This document shows positions 53,524 through 61,621 of a stretch of 64,000 nucleotides of DNA, piece after piece. The notes beneath the pieces were generated by a model, which did no database searches, was not told the origin of the DNA, and saw only the letters and a list, made by a program, of their open reading frames with translations. The stretch spans positions 930,001-994,000 of the forward strand of contig NZ_ASWD01000003.1 of assembly GCF_000407485.1 (NCBI RefSeq), given 5' to 3'. A program made the position numbers and the translations under genes. The stretch is from Enterococcus pallens ATCC BAA-351. GTDB taxonomy: Bacteria; Bacillota; Bacilli; Lactobacillales; Enterococcaceae. Each line of letters begins with the position of its first letter. The stretch's first letter is position 1.

Positions 53524-54191
53524 TCTTTTAATGATTTCAATAAGCAGAGCGAGTACTCATCGATGACTGATTGAAAATACTTAATCGCTAGATATTTAAT
53601 TGTTGCTGATAAGTCCTTCGTCCCCTCAACTTCTACAATCGCCACGCTGTCAGCTGCTCCGCAACTAGCACATTCGATCTCTTCAAGATCCATATAAACT
53701 TTAGTAATTGCACAAAACCAGCGACAAAGTTCAGGCGGAATTCCATCCGTGCCAACAGTATAGTCAATGATGACGTCGTAATTCTTACATCGATTACAGC
53801 AGTCAATTACATCAGACAAATCAATCATCAAATCATGAGTATAATCATCGAAAACATTGTCGACTTGCATCTCCTGCAGTTCTAATCCTAACCATGACCG
53901 GACTTTGACTTTGATTGTGTCTTTTTGGACCCAGTTCTCTGGGAGGTTGACCCTCAAAATGTTCGGGCAGCAACCTCCACATTGATCAGAAACTGGAACT
54001 CTAAGGTTAATATCATGATCATCTATCCAATTGCCACATGTCAGATTTCCCCAATCCTTCAGGGCTGTAATGACTGCTTGTTCCCATTGCTCTTCAGAAG
54101 CACATTCAAAGCATTTGCAGCATTCTTTAACCTGTTGGACATATAAATCTAAAGCAGTTGCAGATTCTAACTCTTCGGTATTTCCTTTCAT
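53505..54191 (-). CDS. Head-tail connector protein, very cysteine-rich
   Basis: 228 residues with 16 Cys (7 percent): ECCKCFEC, TCGNW, QCGGCC, DCCNRC, LCRWFC, ECASC. The position after the major capsid gene and the C-terminal helical part suggest an adaptor of the gp6/connector group, but no motif proves it. Paired CxxC units look like zinc knuckles or disulfide pairs. One of the clearest examples of the Cys-rich character of this phage's virion. Confidence 0.6.
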   Translation of the reverse strand: MKGNTEELESATALDLYVQQVKECCKCFECASEEQWEQAVITALKDWGNLTCGNWIDDHDINLRVPVSDQCGGCCPNILRVNLPENWVQKDTIKVKVRSWLGLELQEMQVDNVFDDYTHDLMIDLSDVIDCCNRCKNYDVIIDYTVGTDGIPPELCRWFCAITKVYMDLEEIECASCGAADSVAIVEVEGTKDLSATIKYLAIKYFQSVIDEYSLCLLKSLKDWTVVV

Positions 54192-54202
54192 AACGAATCA
54201 CA

Positions 54203-55492
54203 CTAGGCGATAAAAGGAGCGTAGGAATTAATATTAATCATTCCTTCAATTCCTTGATACATTTCAGGATCGCAACCAGCAGAAATACCTGTGATTTTAA
54301 GTAGAGCATTGGCGTCAGTAGCCACTACTCCACCAAAGTTCGTCAAACGATCGCAAGCAGTCCAGCAGTCAGGATATGCAGTTGCGCTCTCATTAAAATG
54401 CACAAATGGTGAAGTTTTCTTTTCCCATTCTTGGAGAATAAAGTTCCCAGGCATATCCAAAGGTACTCCTGAGAAGATACCAACCGTCGGAGGTACTAGG
54501 TAGATGTCACCATCTAAAGTATCAGGATCAACGTATACTAAATCAGATTCAATGATTGGCAAGCTGTTGAAATAATATTTTTTAACAGGCATCTGAAAAC
54601 CATTAACAGTTTCAGTTGATTCTGTAACCGTCCAACCCGTTGGATATTTACCATCACGCTTCTCGATAACTTCTTGTTGAATAGCAGCATACGCAGTACG
54701 TGATGCTAAGAAAAAGCCCCCTGCGAATACGCGAGAGCCGATAATATTCATTCGGCACAGGACTTGGTTAAATGCTTCGATAATTCCTACTGAACCTGAA
54801 ATAGGTAATACATCTGGACGTGCGTACACTTGGGCTAGACCGGAGAATCGTTTGACGATATTCCCATTTTGCTCAACGGATAATAAACCATTGATAAACG
54901 TCAACATATTTAACGTAATAAATTGGCCAATTAAACTTAATTGTTCGAATTGAGCCAAAGTAGGTAAAGAACTTTTTGGAATGCCCTCACTAATTAACAT
55001 TTGTTTGTACGCCGCGTAAACAGCAGATGAAGTGCTCGCGCCACTTACGGCAGCAACCATTCGATTCAATTCTTTTTCACACTTCTCAATGCAAATTGCT
55101 TTCAAAATTGTTTCATCTTGGCATACCTGTAAATCACCCGCAATAACGCAGCAATCATCAGGGTTTGAAGTCATGGCAGAGAAAGACATTTTAGGGATAT
55201 TTTTTAGTGTTAAATTCCCGTCTGCATCTTCACCATAGATCGGTACATTTTCACCAGCAATGGACGCGTCTCGCATAGCTCTTAATTGCCGCGATAGCGC
55301 CGTATTCATCAGGGCTGCAAACCCTGCATCAGATTCAACAATGGACGTAAAAAGAGCTTGGGCAAGATTATTCCCAAGCTTTCCACCTACAATTAAATTT
55401 TCGATAGACAGAGCTTCTAAATCCGACTTGACTACCGTTGCTCCATTTTCTTGTGTAATATTCTTATACATTCTAATCGGTTTCACAGTCAT
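54203..55492 (-). CDS. Major capsid protein
   Basis: 429 residues. N-terminus MTVKPIRMYKNITQENGATV, a central HK97-like region (AYKQMLISEGIPKSSLPTLA; GFFLASRTAYAAIQQEVIEK) and a C-terminal end NINSYAPFIA. It comes directly after the ClpP-like protease/scaffold gene, which is the expected order. It contains 9 Cys, more than usual (DDCCVIAG, VCQDE, ICIEKCEKE). The assignment rests on place and size more than on motif. Confidence 0.8.
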   Translation of the reverse strand: MTVKPIRMYKNITQENGATVVKSDLEALSIENLIVGGKLGNNLAQALFTSIVESDAGFAALMNTALSRQLRAMRDASIAGENVPIYGEDADGNLTLKNIPKMSFSAMTSNPDDCCVIAGDLQVCQDETILKAICIEKCEKELNRMVAAVSGASTSSAVYAAYKQMLISEGIPKSSLPTLAQFEQLSLIGQFITLNMLTFINGLLSVEQNGNIVKRFSGLAQVYARPDVLPISGSVGIIEAFNQVLCRMNIIGSRVFAGGFFLASRTAYAAIQQEVIEKRDGKYPTGWTVTESTETVNGFQMPVKKYYFNSLPIIESDLVYVDPDTLDGDIYLVPPTVGIFSGVPLDMPGNFILQEWEKKTSPFVHFNESATAYPDCWTACDRLTNFGGVVATDANALLKITGISAGCDPEMYQGIEGMININSYAPFIA

Positions 55493-55497
55493 TCTCC

Positions 55498-55869
55498 TTA
55501 ATATTTAGATTCTACCTGCATGTAAGCAGGCACTTGATTATTTTGTTTCACCGCTACTGTTTTAGTGGTGTCAATTACCGCTGACTCTTCTTTTTCTACT
55601 TTAGCTTCTCCTGGTTCAGGGTCAACGGTTGTTTCGATTTCATCGTCCTCTTCAGTCTCCGGTTCAATCGTTTCTTCCGGCTCAACAACTTCCTTTGGTT
55701 CTGAAACAAGTTCCGAAGTTTCTTCAGCCTCAGCCTTTAATTTATCGACGTCAGCTTTCATAGTAGCTAATTCAGCTTCTAATCTTGCTTCCTCAGCTTG
55801 TTCCTCTAGTTGAGCTTTTTGAGCTTTTAATTCATCAATTTCTGCTTGTAAATCATCTTTTTTTGCCAT
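55498..55869 (-). CDS. Nested in-frame scaffold protein (internal start of the protease gene)
   Basis: An internal ATG at 55867-55869 begins MAKKDDLQAEIDELKAQ. It is preceded by GGAAGCGAGGACAAT, a fair ribosome site. It would give about 123 residues of scaffold alone, as lambda Nu3 does inside gene C. Use of this start is inferred. Confidence 0.5.
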   Translation of the reverse strand: MAKKDDLQAEIDELKAQKAQLEEQAEEARLEAELATMKADVDKLKAEAEETSELVSEPKEVVEPEETIEPETEEDDEIETTVDPEPGEAKVEKEESAVIDTTKTVAVKQNNQVPAYMQVESKY

Positions 55870-56427
55870 ATTGTCCTCGCTTCCTAAAATTATGATCGTT
55901 TGATCATCATCTTCTTCATCATTATTTGGATCAACTACGCCATCGAAGACTACCGCCTCATCAGAATTCACGATGCCATTTTCTTCCATTTCTTTCACGT
56001 TAAACCACGATTCTGCATTGATCAGCTCTTCTAGGTTTTCAATGCTTGCGCGCTCTTCATAGATCTCTTGAAGACTGCCTTGCATCTTATCTAAAATTTC
56101 TGCTTCTTTTCGCATCTCACTTGCATCTCCCCAAGCTATTCCGCTTGGCTTATGAATCATAAAAAGTGTACCACTCATCGCTATACGTTTATCTCCTGCT
56201 AGAAAGAGAATTGATCCCATACTTGCTGCCATTCCAGTTAAAACAGTCGTGATGTTCCTGCCTGAAGCTCTTAGCAAATTATAAATTTCTAATCCTTCAA
56301 CTACATAACCTCCTGGGCTATTTAGAAATAAAGTGATATCTTTATCATCGTGTTCATCTAAAAAATCTGAAACACTGTCGGCAGTTATGTCCCATCCTAC
56401 TACGCCAGATAATCTCAATTTAATCAT
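55498..56427 (-). CDS. ClpP-like head maturation protease fused to a scaffold
   Basis: 309 residues. The protease half has the ClpP pattern: LFLNSPGGYVVEGLEIYNLL, Ser in GMAASMGSILFLAG, and His in GTLFMIHKPSGIAWG. The second half is an acidic coiled coil (LQAEIDELKAQKAQLEEQAE and a Glu/Pro-rich stretch) that acts as scaffold. It cuts capsid and scaffold during prohead maturation. It overlaps the upstream gene by 8 bases, and the capsid gene follows directly. Confidence 0.92.
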   Translation of the reverse strand: MIKLRLSGVVGWDITADSVSDFLDEHDDKDITLFLNSPGGYVVEGLEIYNLLRASGRNITTVLTGMAASMGSILFLAGDKRIAMSGTLFMIHKPSGIAWGDASEMRKEAEILDKMQGSLQEIYEERASIENLEELINAESWFNVKEMEENGIVNSDEAVVFDGVVDPNNDEEDDDQTIIILGSEDNMAKKDDLQAEIDELKAQKAQLEEQAEEARLEAELATMKADVDKLKAEAEETSELVSEPKEVVEPEETIEPETEEDDEIETTVDPEPGEAKVEKEESAVIDTTKTVAVKQNNQVPAYMQVESKY

Positions 56428-56980
56428 TTAGGACCTCCAGCAAAGCAATCGATTCATATTTAGCTTGTCCGCAACATTTGGTTTTAGTTGCTTCAGTCTT
56501 CACTTTGACTTGTTCATTTTTTAATGCATCATAATCTACCTGAGAAAGTACATATTGAACGCCTTTTAGCAATTTAGAGTAGCTTTGGTCAGCAAGCTTA
56601 ACGATACGCCAATTGGTCGCTAATCGATCGGTTACCCGAACTTCTACGCCTTTTTCACTGCCAGGATATTCAGGAGACTGTTCCCTAATCATTGCACGCT
56701 CGCCTACTGTAAGCTGACTGTAGTCTCTGCCCTTAAGATATGAAACATCATCAACTTTTTTAGTCTCTGTTCGCTCAATCTTAATAGCAGATTTTACTTT
56801 TTCTGCAATACTAGTTGGCTGCTCACTTAGAATGTGCACTTCCGAATCACCTTCTTGATCAACTTGTACAGTTTCTGCAAGTAGAAGATAATCTGCTTTT
56901 ACTTTTGCGTCTTTGTAATCAACGTTGTTTTCATCGAGGAAAACTTTGAGTTGATCCACTGTCATTTTAATAAAATCCAT
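56420..56980 (-). CDS. HeH/LEM-domain phage head protein
   Basis: 186 residues. The N-terminal DFIKMTVDQLKVFLDENNVD with YKDAKVKADYLLLAE matches the helix-extended-helix (HeH/LEM) domain often found in phage head proteins. A middle part is charged. A CC pair sits near the C-terminus (TKCCGQAKYES). Probably a connector or capsid-linked protein. It overlaps the protease gene by 8 bases. Confidence 0.65.
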   Translation of the reverse strand: MDFIKMTVDQLKVFLDENNVDYKDAKVKADYLLLAETVQVDQEGDSEVHILSEQPTSIAEKVKSAIKIERTETKKVDDVSYLKGRDYSQLTVGERAMIREQSPEYPGSEKGVEVRVTDRLATNWRIVKLADQSYSKLLKGVQYVLSQVDYDALKNEQVKVKTEATKTKCCGQAKYESIALLEVLND

Positions 56981-56993
56981 CGTTCAACCTCCT

Positions 56994-57269
56994 CTACGGC
57001 TCTGGATCAGGCTCAGGATTTTCTGGGCAGTGTCCATAGTTGTCACAGTTTGGTTTTGGTGCAAGAGGTGTAGCTGTCGGATCAATAGTCAACTCAACGA
57101 ATTGGGATGAACGATTAGTAACGCCAAATTCTTTAGTTCCATCGCTTGAAACAAAAAAATTCATGCCATCATTCTTTAATAATGCACGTAAATTTTTAGC
57201 GTCTTCGTTAGTAGTGAATGTAGTTTTTTCCCCGTTGGAATGAAGTACTGCTTGTGTGTATTTAGCCAA
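56994..57269 (-). CDS. Small phage head-region protein
   Basis: 91 residues, beta-rich start (AKYTQAVLHSNGEKTTFTTN) and a Pro/Cys-rich end (NCDNYGHCPENPEPDPEP). It overlaps the preceding gene by 8 bases. No known family. It could be a capsid decoration protein. Confidence 0.55.
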   Translation of the reverse strand: MAKYTQAVLHSNGEKTTFTTNEDAKNLRALLKNDGMNFFVSSDGTKEFGVTNRSSQFVELTIDPTATPLAPKPNCDNYGHCPENPEPDPEP

Positions 57270-57696
57270 AGTATTTTACCCCTTTCTTTGTAATTGCTTC
57301 TAAGATCTGTTCAATTTCTTTGATTGGTACTGTTTGATTGAATTGAGATATAATCTCTTTTTCCGAAATCTGAACAATTTCAATAAAGTTCCACTTAGAA
57401 CTTAGAAGGCTTTTTTCTTTTTTTACTCTTAATGCTTTATAAAATCGCTTAGGCAGAAACCCTGTATGGATTTCATTTGAAACCCCAGAATCAACAATGA
57501 TATCCATTGAATCATCTTCATTAACGCGAGCAACATTTTGATATCGAACTTCCGGATAAAATGTAGAAATCTTGCTTAATTCTGCAATTTGTTTCTTCTC
57601 GTACTTAACTTTTTGGAGATTCTTTTTTTGGATTTTGTCGAATTCCTCAATAGGTATCGCAATTCCGTTCCCATTTTTCGATTTTAGTGCTAACAT
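57262..57696 (-). CDS. Phage head-region protein, unknown
   Basis: 144 residues, basic, with a helical start (IPIEEFDKIQKKNLQKVKYE) and beta centre (DDSMDIIVDSGVSN). Lies between portal and the HeH gene. No family recognised. AGGAGCGAAACC lies before the ATG. Confidence 0.55.
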   Translation of the reverse strand: MLALKSKNGNGIAIPIEEFDKIQKKNLQKVKYEKKQIAELSKISTFYPEVRYQNVARVNEDDSMDIIVDSGVSNEIHTGFLPKRFYKALRVKKEKSLLSSKWNFIEIVQISEKEIISQFNQTVPIKEIEQILEAITKKGVKYFG

Positions 57697-57745
57697 TGGT
57701 TTCGCTCCTTCCGCCCAGTTTCACGACGTGTGGCAGGTCAATTTA

Positions 57746-58876
57746 TCAATCTTTATTAGCAACCGTATCTTCCATATATCCCGCATTAACTTCGCTGTAA
57801 TCCTTAAATCTTAAATAATACTCATCTCCACATAATTTTTTAGCAATCTTACTTAATGCGTTGGCAGTATCTGACTTAATCGGCGTAAGTGTGTTTGCTC
57901 TAGCCTCTTTAAGTAAAGCCTCTTTGCTGACATTTCCTGCTTCATCACCAAGGCCAGCAAGTAACATCGGAAAATTGAAAACTGAGGTGATAATGTCGTC
58001 TTGATTCTCCCAAATGAATTGATAATCCTTAACAGTAGTAACCGGGGAAACCTGTTTTACTTCTTTGTAGGTTTCATCAAGTATGACAACATTCGAATCA
58101 TCTACTTTATTCTTCTTTATGAGATTAGCCACATGCTCTCTCATTTTTTCGATCGCTTCGTTTACTGTATCCTTTACTCTTTTTGCCACCACTGATACAG
58201 GGCTCCCTTTTGAAGCGCTTGTAAGCAAAAAAATGTCTCCATAATCCCGTTTAGTTGTGCTGTCGTAAATCTTCCGATTGATCTCTAATAAAATTTGAAG
58301 CTGTTTTAAATCTGAGTTCAGCGCATAACTATCTGACTTGAATTTGATAATATTATTTGGAGATATAATGTACCCGCCTTCTTGCTTAATAAAGCCTGTA
58401 CTGTCGAATTCAAGTTTGGGCGGAACATAGACTTCTCCGACCGTATAATATTCAATCTTGTCAATGATTGGATCTTTGTCGTTTTCTTGGTACGCAGTAA
58501 TTTTAGACTGGTCAAGCGCATAAGCATCTTTTCCATCAAAAAATAAATAGCCCTCTCCGAAAATCTCCTTTTCTTTGAGCGCCTTCTTTATTTCGTATAA
58601 GTTAGTGTTACCATTTGCGTTAGTTGAATAAAGAAACGTGCTAAACTTCTCCGTTTCAGTCTCCGATACTTCCGATTCAGCAGCGACTTCTAAATCAGTA
58701 CCGAAAATTGCATTAACTTTTTCATTAAGCACATATCTAAACTTTGGTATTTCTTTGAATAGTCGATCAAATTCATCACGACTAGCTTCATGTTCGATCA
58801 TTTCTAAGATGTAGTTTTCACACTCGCCATGACAGCCGCGTTTTTCACATTGTGGACATACAGGATTACTTACCAA
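57746..58876 (-). CDS. Portal protein with an N-terminal Cys knuckle
   Basis: 376 residues. The start has NPVCPQCEKRGCHGECENYI, a four-Cys knuckle absent from typical portals. A portal core follows (LKEKEIFGEGYLFFDGKDAY; NIIKFKSDSYALNSDL; NFPMLLAGLGDEAGNVSKEA). The dodecameric portal lets DNA in and out of the head. The gene follows terL with a 16-base gap. Confidence 0.88.
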   Translation of the reverse strand: MVSNPVCPQCEKRGCHGECENYILEMIEHEASRDEFDRLFKEIPKFRYVLNEKVNAIFGTDLEVAAESEVSETETEKFSTFLYSTNANGNTNLYEIKKALKEKEIFGEGYLFFDGKDAYALDQSKITAYQENDKDPIIDKIEYYTVGEVYVPPKLEFDSTGFIKQEGGYIISPNNIIKFKSDSYALNSDLKQLQILLEINRKIYDSTTKRDYGDIFLLTSASKGSPVSVVAKRVKDTVNEAIEKMREHVANLIKKNKVDDSNVVILDETYKEVKQVSPVTTVKDYQFIWENQDDIITSVFNFPMLLAGLGDEAGNVSKEALLKEARANTLTPIKSDTANALSKIAKKLCGDEYYLRFKDYSEVNAGYMEDTVANKD

Positions 58877-58892
58877 ATTATCACCCCTTTCA

Positions 58893-60245
58893 CTATAGAT
58901 TCATTATTTCATAGACAGCTTGGATAGCTAAAACAAAACTATCTGCTTCATCCGGCGACTTGCCGATCCGCTGCTTAATAATGTCCTTAGGAATAACTTT
59001 AATTTTCTTCGCGTCCATTTCAAACTCAGTTGCATTAAGCTGCCGTTCAAGTTCTGACTTGTCACAATAAGCGATTACTCGTTTTGATTTAAGTTGATCG
59101 CTAGCATTGGTGTACATTTCTGCACGCCTATTGATCGCTAGAACCGCTTTTCCTTTCGCGTGGTCAGAAACCTTCGAACCAAAGTTAATCGGCTCAGTGA
59201 TGATCTCAGGTGCGTTTACGATCAGATAATCGATAATGTGCTGTCCTTGCATCGGATCGACATACACGGCATTAGCATTGATCGATCTTGCGAAGTTTGC
59301 TATATCGTCGCCTACCTTTTGAGAGGTATAACCATCAATCCAGACATCGTCAAATGTTTCAAAGCCCAATAGTTTGATCTTTAGGGTAGCTTTGTTATAT
59401 GCAACTGCACAAGCTATCGTACTATCCTTTCCTTTAGTAGCCGCATCAATGCCAATAAAGATGTAATCATCTTCGCCAAGGTCAAGCTCTTGATCAGCCG
59501 GAATGAGGCTTGGAAAATCAGTTTCCACATCTTTCGGGACAATCCCAAGGTAGTTCCAACTATACCAAGCTGGATCAGCCTCTTTTGTCGCTTCTATCTT
59601 TTCAAGCATTTGTGTTGGTAGCAAATTCTTACCTGTATCATCATCAAGATAAGTTGTATGAATTCGTTCAGCGTTCAATCTGTCTAAGTACTCAAATACC
59701 CAGTGATGACGGCTTCTTGGTGGGTTAAAACTATAAACTGTCTTAATTCTTTCACCTTTAATTGAGTGGCGCATGAACGTATCGAGCGTCGGATCGACAC
59801 TCTCTTGACTCTGAAACTGATCGAATTCTTCAAACCATAGCCATGCGATATTATCGATCGCGTTAGCCTTTTTACCCTCTTGCTTATTTAACCCATAAAA
59901 CTTAATGACAGAATCATTCTGCAAAAACCTAATTTCCAAAGGCTGATACCTAATTTTAAATAGGTTTTTGATTCCCAAATCTTCCGTAACTGTTTCAAAC
60001 TGTTTGTGCACACCGTCACGTATCTCTTCCTTTTTCTGCATGAAAACAACAGCATTTGCTTGTTGCCCTCTCTCTGCATGAATCAGAATATCCATAATGA
60101 TCGCTAAGCATATGTCATATGATTTGAAACTTGCACGACCGCCCGAAAGAACAAAGGTATCTATATCATTTTTGCCTGCTATTCGATCAAATAACGGTTT
60201 GTGCTTGCTGATCGCATCTCTTGAACTACTGAATCCTAAACTCAT
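58893..60245 (-). CDS. terL: Terminase large subunit
   Basis: 450 residues. An adenine-binding/Walker A-like region VLSGGRASFKSYDICLAI, Walker B IDNIAWLWFEEFDQFQ, and nuclease-domain acidic residues FIGIDAATKGKDSTIACAV, YVDPMQGQHI and SPDEADSFVLAIQAV. It pumps and cuts DNA. It overlaps terS by 4 bases. Confidence 0.95.
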   Translation of the reverse strand: MSLGFSSSRDAISKHKPLFDRIAGKNDIDTFVLSGGRASFKSYDICLAIIMDILIHAERGQQANAVVFMQKKEEIRDGVHKQFETVTEDLGIKNLFKIRYQPLEIRFLQNDSVIKFYGLNKQEGKKANAIDNIAWLWFEEFDQFQSQESVDPTLDTFMRHSIKGERIKTVYSFNPPRSRHHWVFEYLDRLNAERIHTTYLDDDTGKNLLPTQMLEKIEATKEADPAWYSWNYLGIVPKDVETDFPSLIPADQELDLGEDDYIFIGIDAATKGKDSTIACAVAYNKATLKIKLLGFETFDDVWIDGYTSQKVGDDIANFARSINANAVYVDPMQGQHIIDYLIVNAPEIITEPINFGSKVSDHAKGKAVLAINRRAEMYTNASDQLKSKRVIAYCDKSELERQLNATEFEMDAKKIKVIPKDIIKQRIGKSPDEADSFVLAIQAVYEIMNL

Positions 60246-60637
60246 AGCTCAATCTTGAACGTCACTGGTTCTCCATCCTTTCCCGAGTACTCAACTTTAT
60301 CCGCCGATTTAAACCCAGCTCGATCCAGCAAATCCTTAGCAGCTGCAAGCCTGTCGCTGTCTTTTGACATCGGGTCGCTCATGACCTCATACAACACTTT
60401 TCTAGCCTCTAAAGCGTCAAAAGTAAATTCATCCCACAAAGCTTGAGTTAATGCTTCTTCTTCACTTTTCAAGTATTCTAAAACTTTAGGATTCTTAAGG
60501 AGTTGCGAGGCTTGGCTAGATGCCGTTTTCTCACTGTACCCCGCATTAATCGCTGCTTGAGTTGCGTTCTTTTTTCGTAAGGCTAAATAATGCTTAACAA
60601 AATCTTTTTGTTGATTCCTTATTTCATTATTTGCCAT
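60242..60637 (-). CDS. terS: Terminase small subunit
   Basis: 131 residues. The helix-turn-helix QKDFVKHYLALRKKNATQAA with INAGYSEKTASSQASQLLKN is the terminase_2 signature. YLKSEEEALTQALWDEFT follows. It recognises the packaging site. The tRNA-Cys and a non-coding block with repeats lie just upstream. Confidence 0.93.
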   Translation of the reverse strand: MANNEIRNQQKDFVKHYLALRKKNATQAAINAGYSEKTASSQASQLLKNPKVLEYLKSEEEALTQALWDEFTFDALEARKVLYEVMSDPMSKDSDRLAAAKDLLDRAGFKSADKVEYSGKDGEPVTFKIEL

Positions 60638-60652
60638 AACCTCACCCCCCTA

Positions 60653-60723
60653 AGCAAGAAACGGGATTCGAACCCGTGATTAAGGTTTTGCAGACCTCCG
60701 CCTTACCTCTTGGCTATTCTCGC
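60653..60723 (-). tRNA. Phage-encoded tRNA-Cys (GCA)
   Basis: 71-base cloverleaf on the minus strand. The acceptor is GCGAGAA/TTCTTGC with discriminator T, as tRNA-Cys requires. The anticodon loop is CTGCAAA (anticodon GCA) with stem GAGGT/ACCTT. The T-arm is ACGGGTTCGAATCCCGT. It lies 15 bases ahead of terS and behind a terminator. Confidence 0.95.
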
Positions 60724-60724
60724 A

Positions 60725-60752
60725 AAATAAAAAGACCACCTGGTCGGTGATC
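60725..60752 (-). terminator. Terminator just ahead of tRNA-Cys
   Basis: GATCACC ... GGTGGTC stem and TTTTTATTTT on the minus strand. It separates early/ArpU transcripts from the tRNA and terminase genes, or acts as an antitermination point. Confidence 0.75.
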
Positions 60753-60767
60753 TTAAAATATGTACTT

Positions 60768-60833
60768 CAAGGCGGTTGTCGAAAATAGAAGAATTTAGGA
60801 GTGTTCACCCCTTTTAGTTTTTGTGCCGCCTTG
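60768..60833. repeat. Long-range inverted repeat upstream of terS
   Basis: CAAGGCGG (60768-60775) and CCGCCTTG (60826-60833), 8-bp perfect arms with 50 bases between, lying where cos or pac sites often occur. Confidence 0.5.
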
Positions 60834-60972
60834 AATAAGATTTGAGGGTAGTTCCAGTGAAACAATATCTTTTTATAGTTTTTGTGAGTAATCTATATAA
60901 AGAGCACCCTCCAATAAAGTAGCTAGTACAGTCTGTTTTGTTAATATTTAGCATTTGCTCCCCGCGGTGGAG

Positions 60973-61011
60973 TAGCTATTCTTTAGTGTGTTGGCCGACT
61001 AGCTATTCTTT
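60973..61011. repeat. Direct repeat TAGCTATTCTTT, two copies
   Basis: Identical 12-mers at 60973-60984 and 61000-61011, 27 bases apart, on either side of GTGTGTTGGCCGACT. Could be terminase-binding or packaging-site elements. No gene lies in this block (60724-61100). Confidence 0.55.
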
Positions 61012-61021
61012 TTACAATACT

Positions 61022-61050
61022 AGTATAATGCCTATTTATTGCCTTAAACC
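61022..61050 (-). promoter_or_regulatory. Probable activator-dependent late promoter
   Basis: Minus strand TATACT (61022-61027) with, 17 bases upstream, GGTTTA (61045-61050) instead of TTGACA. The -35 is poor and touches the first repeat of an array. It would drive the tRNA-Cys, terminase and structural genes. Confidence 0.5.
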
Positions 61051-61097
61051 GCCAATATACCGCCATTTTTCCGCCATTTTTCCGCCAAAAAACCGCC
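61049..61097. repeat. Five CCGCC boxes at exact 11-bp spacing
   Basis: CCGCC starts at 61049, 61060, 61071, 61082 and 61093, most within CCGCCATTTTT units. It begins right after the stop of the ArpU-like activator gene and reaches the -35 of the late promoter. One box per helical turn suits an array of activator binding sites. Confidence 0.85.
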
Positions 61098-61100
61098 ATT

Positions 61101-61517
61101 TTAATAGTAGACGATTAATTTACCGTTACAATAGCTTTCGGCGAACTCCACTAGTGCATCAGATTTCATTCTTTCGATCTGTCGGACTGAGTAGCCTAAT
61201 TCATCTGCAATTCGTCTATTGGAATAATGGTCACGACTGCAGTATGTATAATGCAGAACCTGTCTACTGGTAAGCCCCAGTGCCATCAAAGCTGTAATAA
61301 CCAAATCCCTCTCTGCTTCCGCATCAGCAACCTGAATGAGCGCATCTTCTGACCTGTTACCATATGATTCTATCCTTGGCATGTCAGTAATAATTGGAGA
61401 GCGGACATCGATCAATGAACGACCAGCGATCCGCTCCAATCTGCGAAAACTTTTTAAGATTGCACGCGCATTCTTTCTTGTTTCATGAAAGTCTACTTCT
61501 TTTAATAAAGCTATCAA
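61101..61517 (-). CDS. ArpU/LlgA-family late transcription activator
   Basis: 138 residues from a TTG behind AAGGGGCG. ARAILKSFRRLERIAG at the N-terminus. ALGLTSRQVLHYTYC and RRIADELGYSVRQIERMKSD make a sigma-like helix-turn-helix at the C-terminus, as in ArpU and Listeria LlgA. Such proteins switch on late genes from a promoter ahead of terS. The repeat array beyond its stop codon is its probable target. Confidence 0.9.
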   Translation of the reverse strand: MIALLKEVDFHETRKNARAILKSFRRLERIAGRSLIDVRSPIITDMPRIESYGNRSEDALIQVADAEAERDLVITALMALGLTSRQVLHYTYCSRDHYSNRRIADELGYSVRQIERMKSDALVEFAESYCNGKLIVYY

Positions 61518-61621
61518 ACTAATCGCCCCTTGTGTTATAATTTGTTTGCAGATAAATCATTGCACTGGGCTTAGGCTTGGTGCTTTTTTTATTTCATCCA
61601 CTATTGCCGACGTTAGTGGAC

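Noticed and set aside
61049-61097. Short regular repeats considered as a CRISPR array
   Set aside because: Units are 11 bases with no spacers of 30 or so bases and no cas genes. They fit an operator array.
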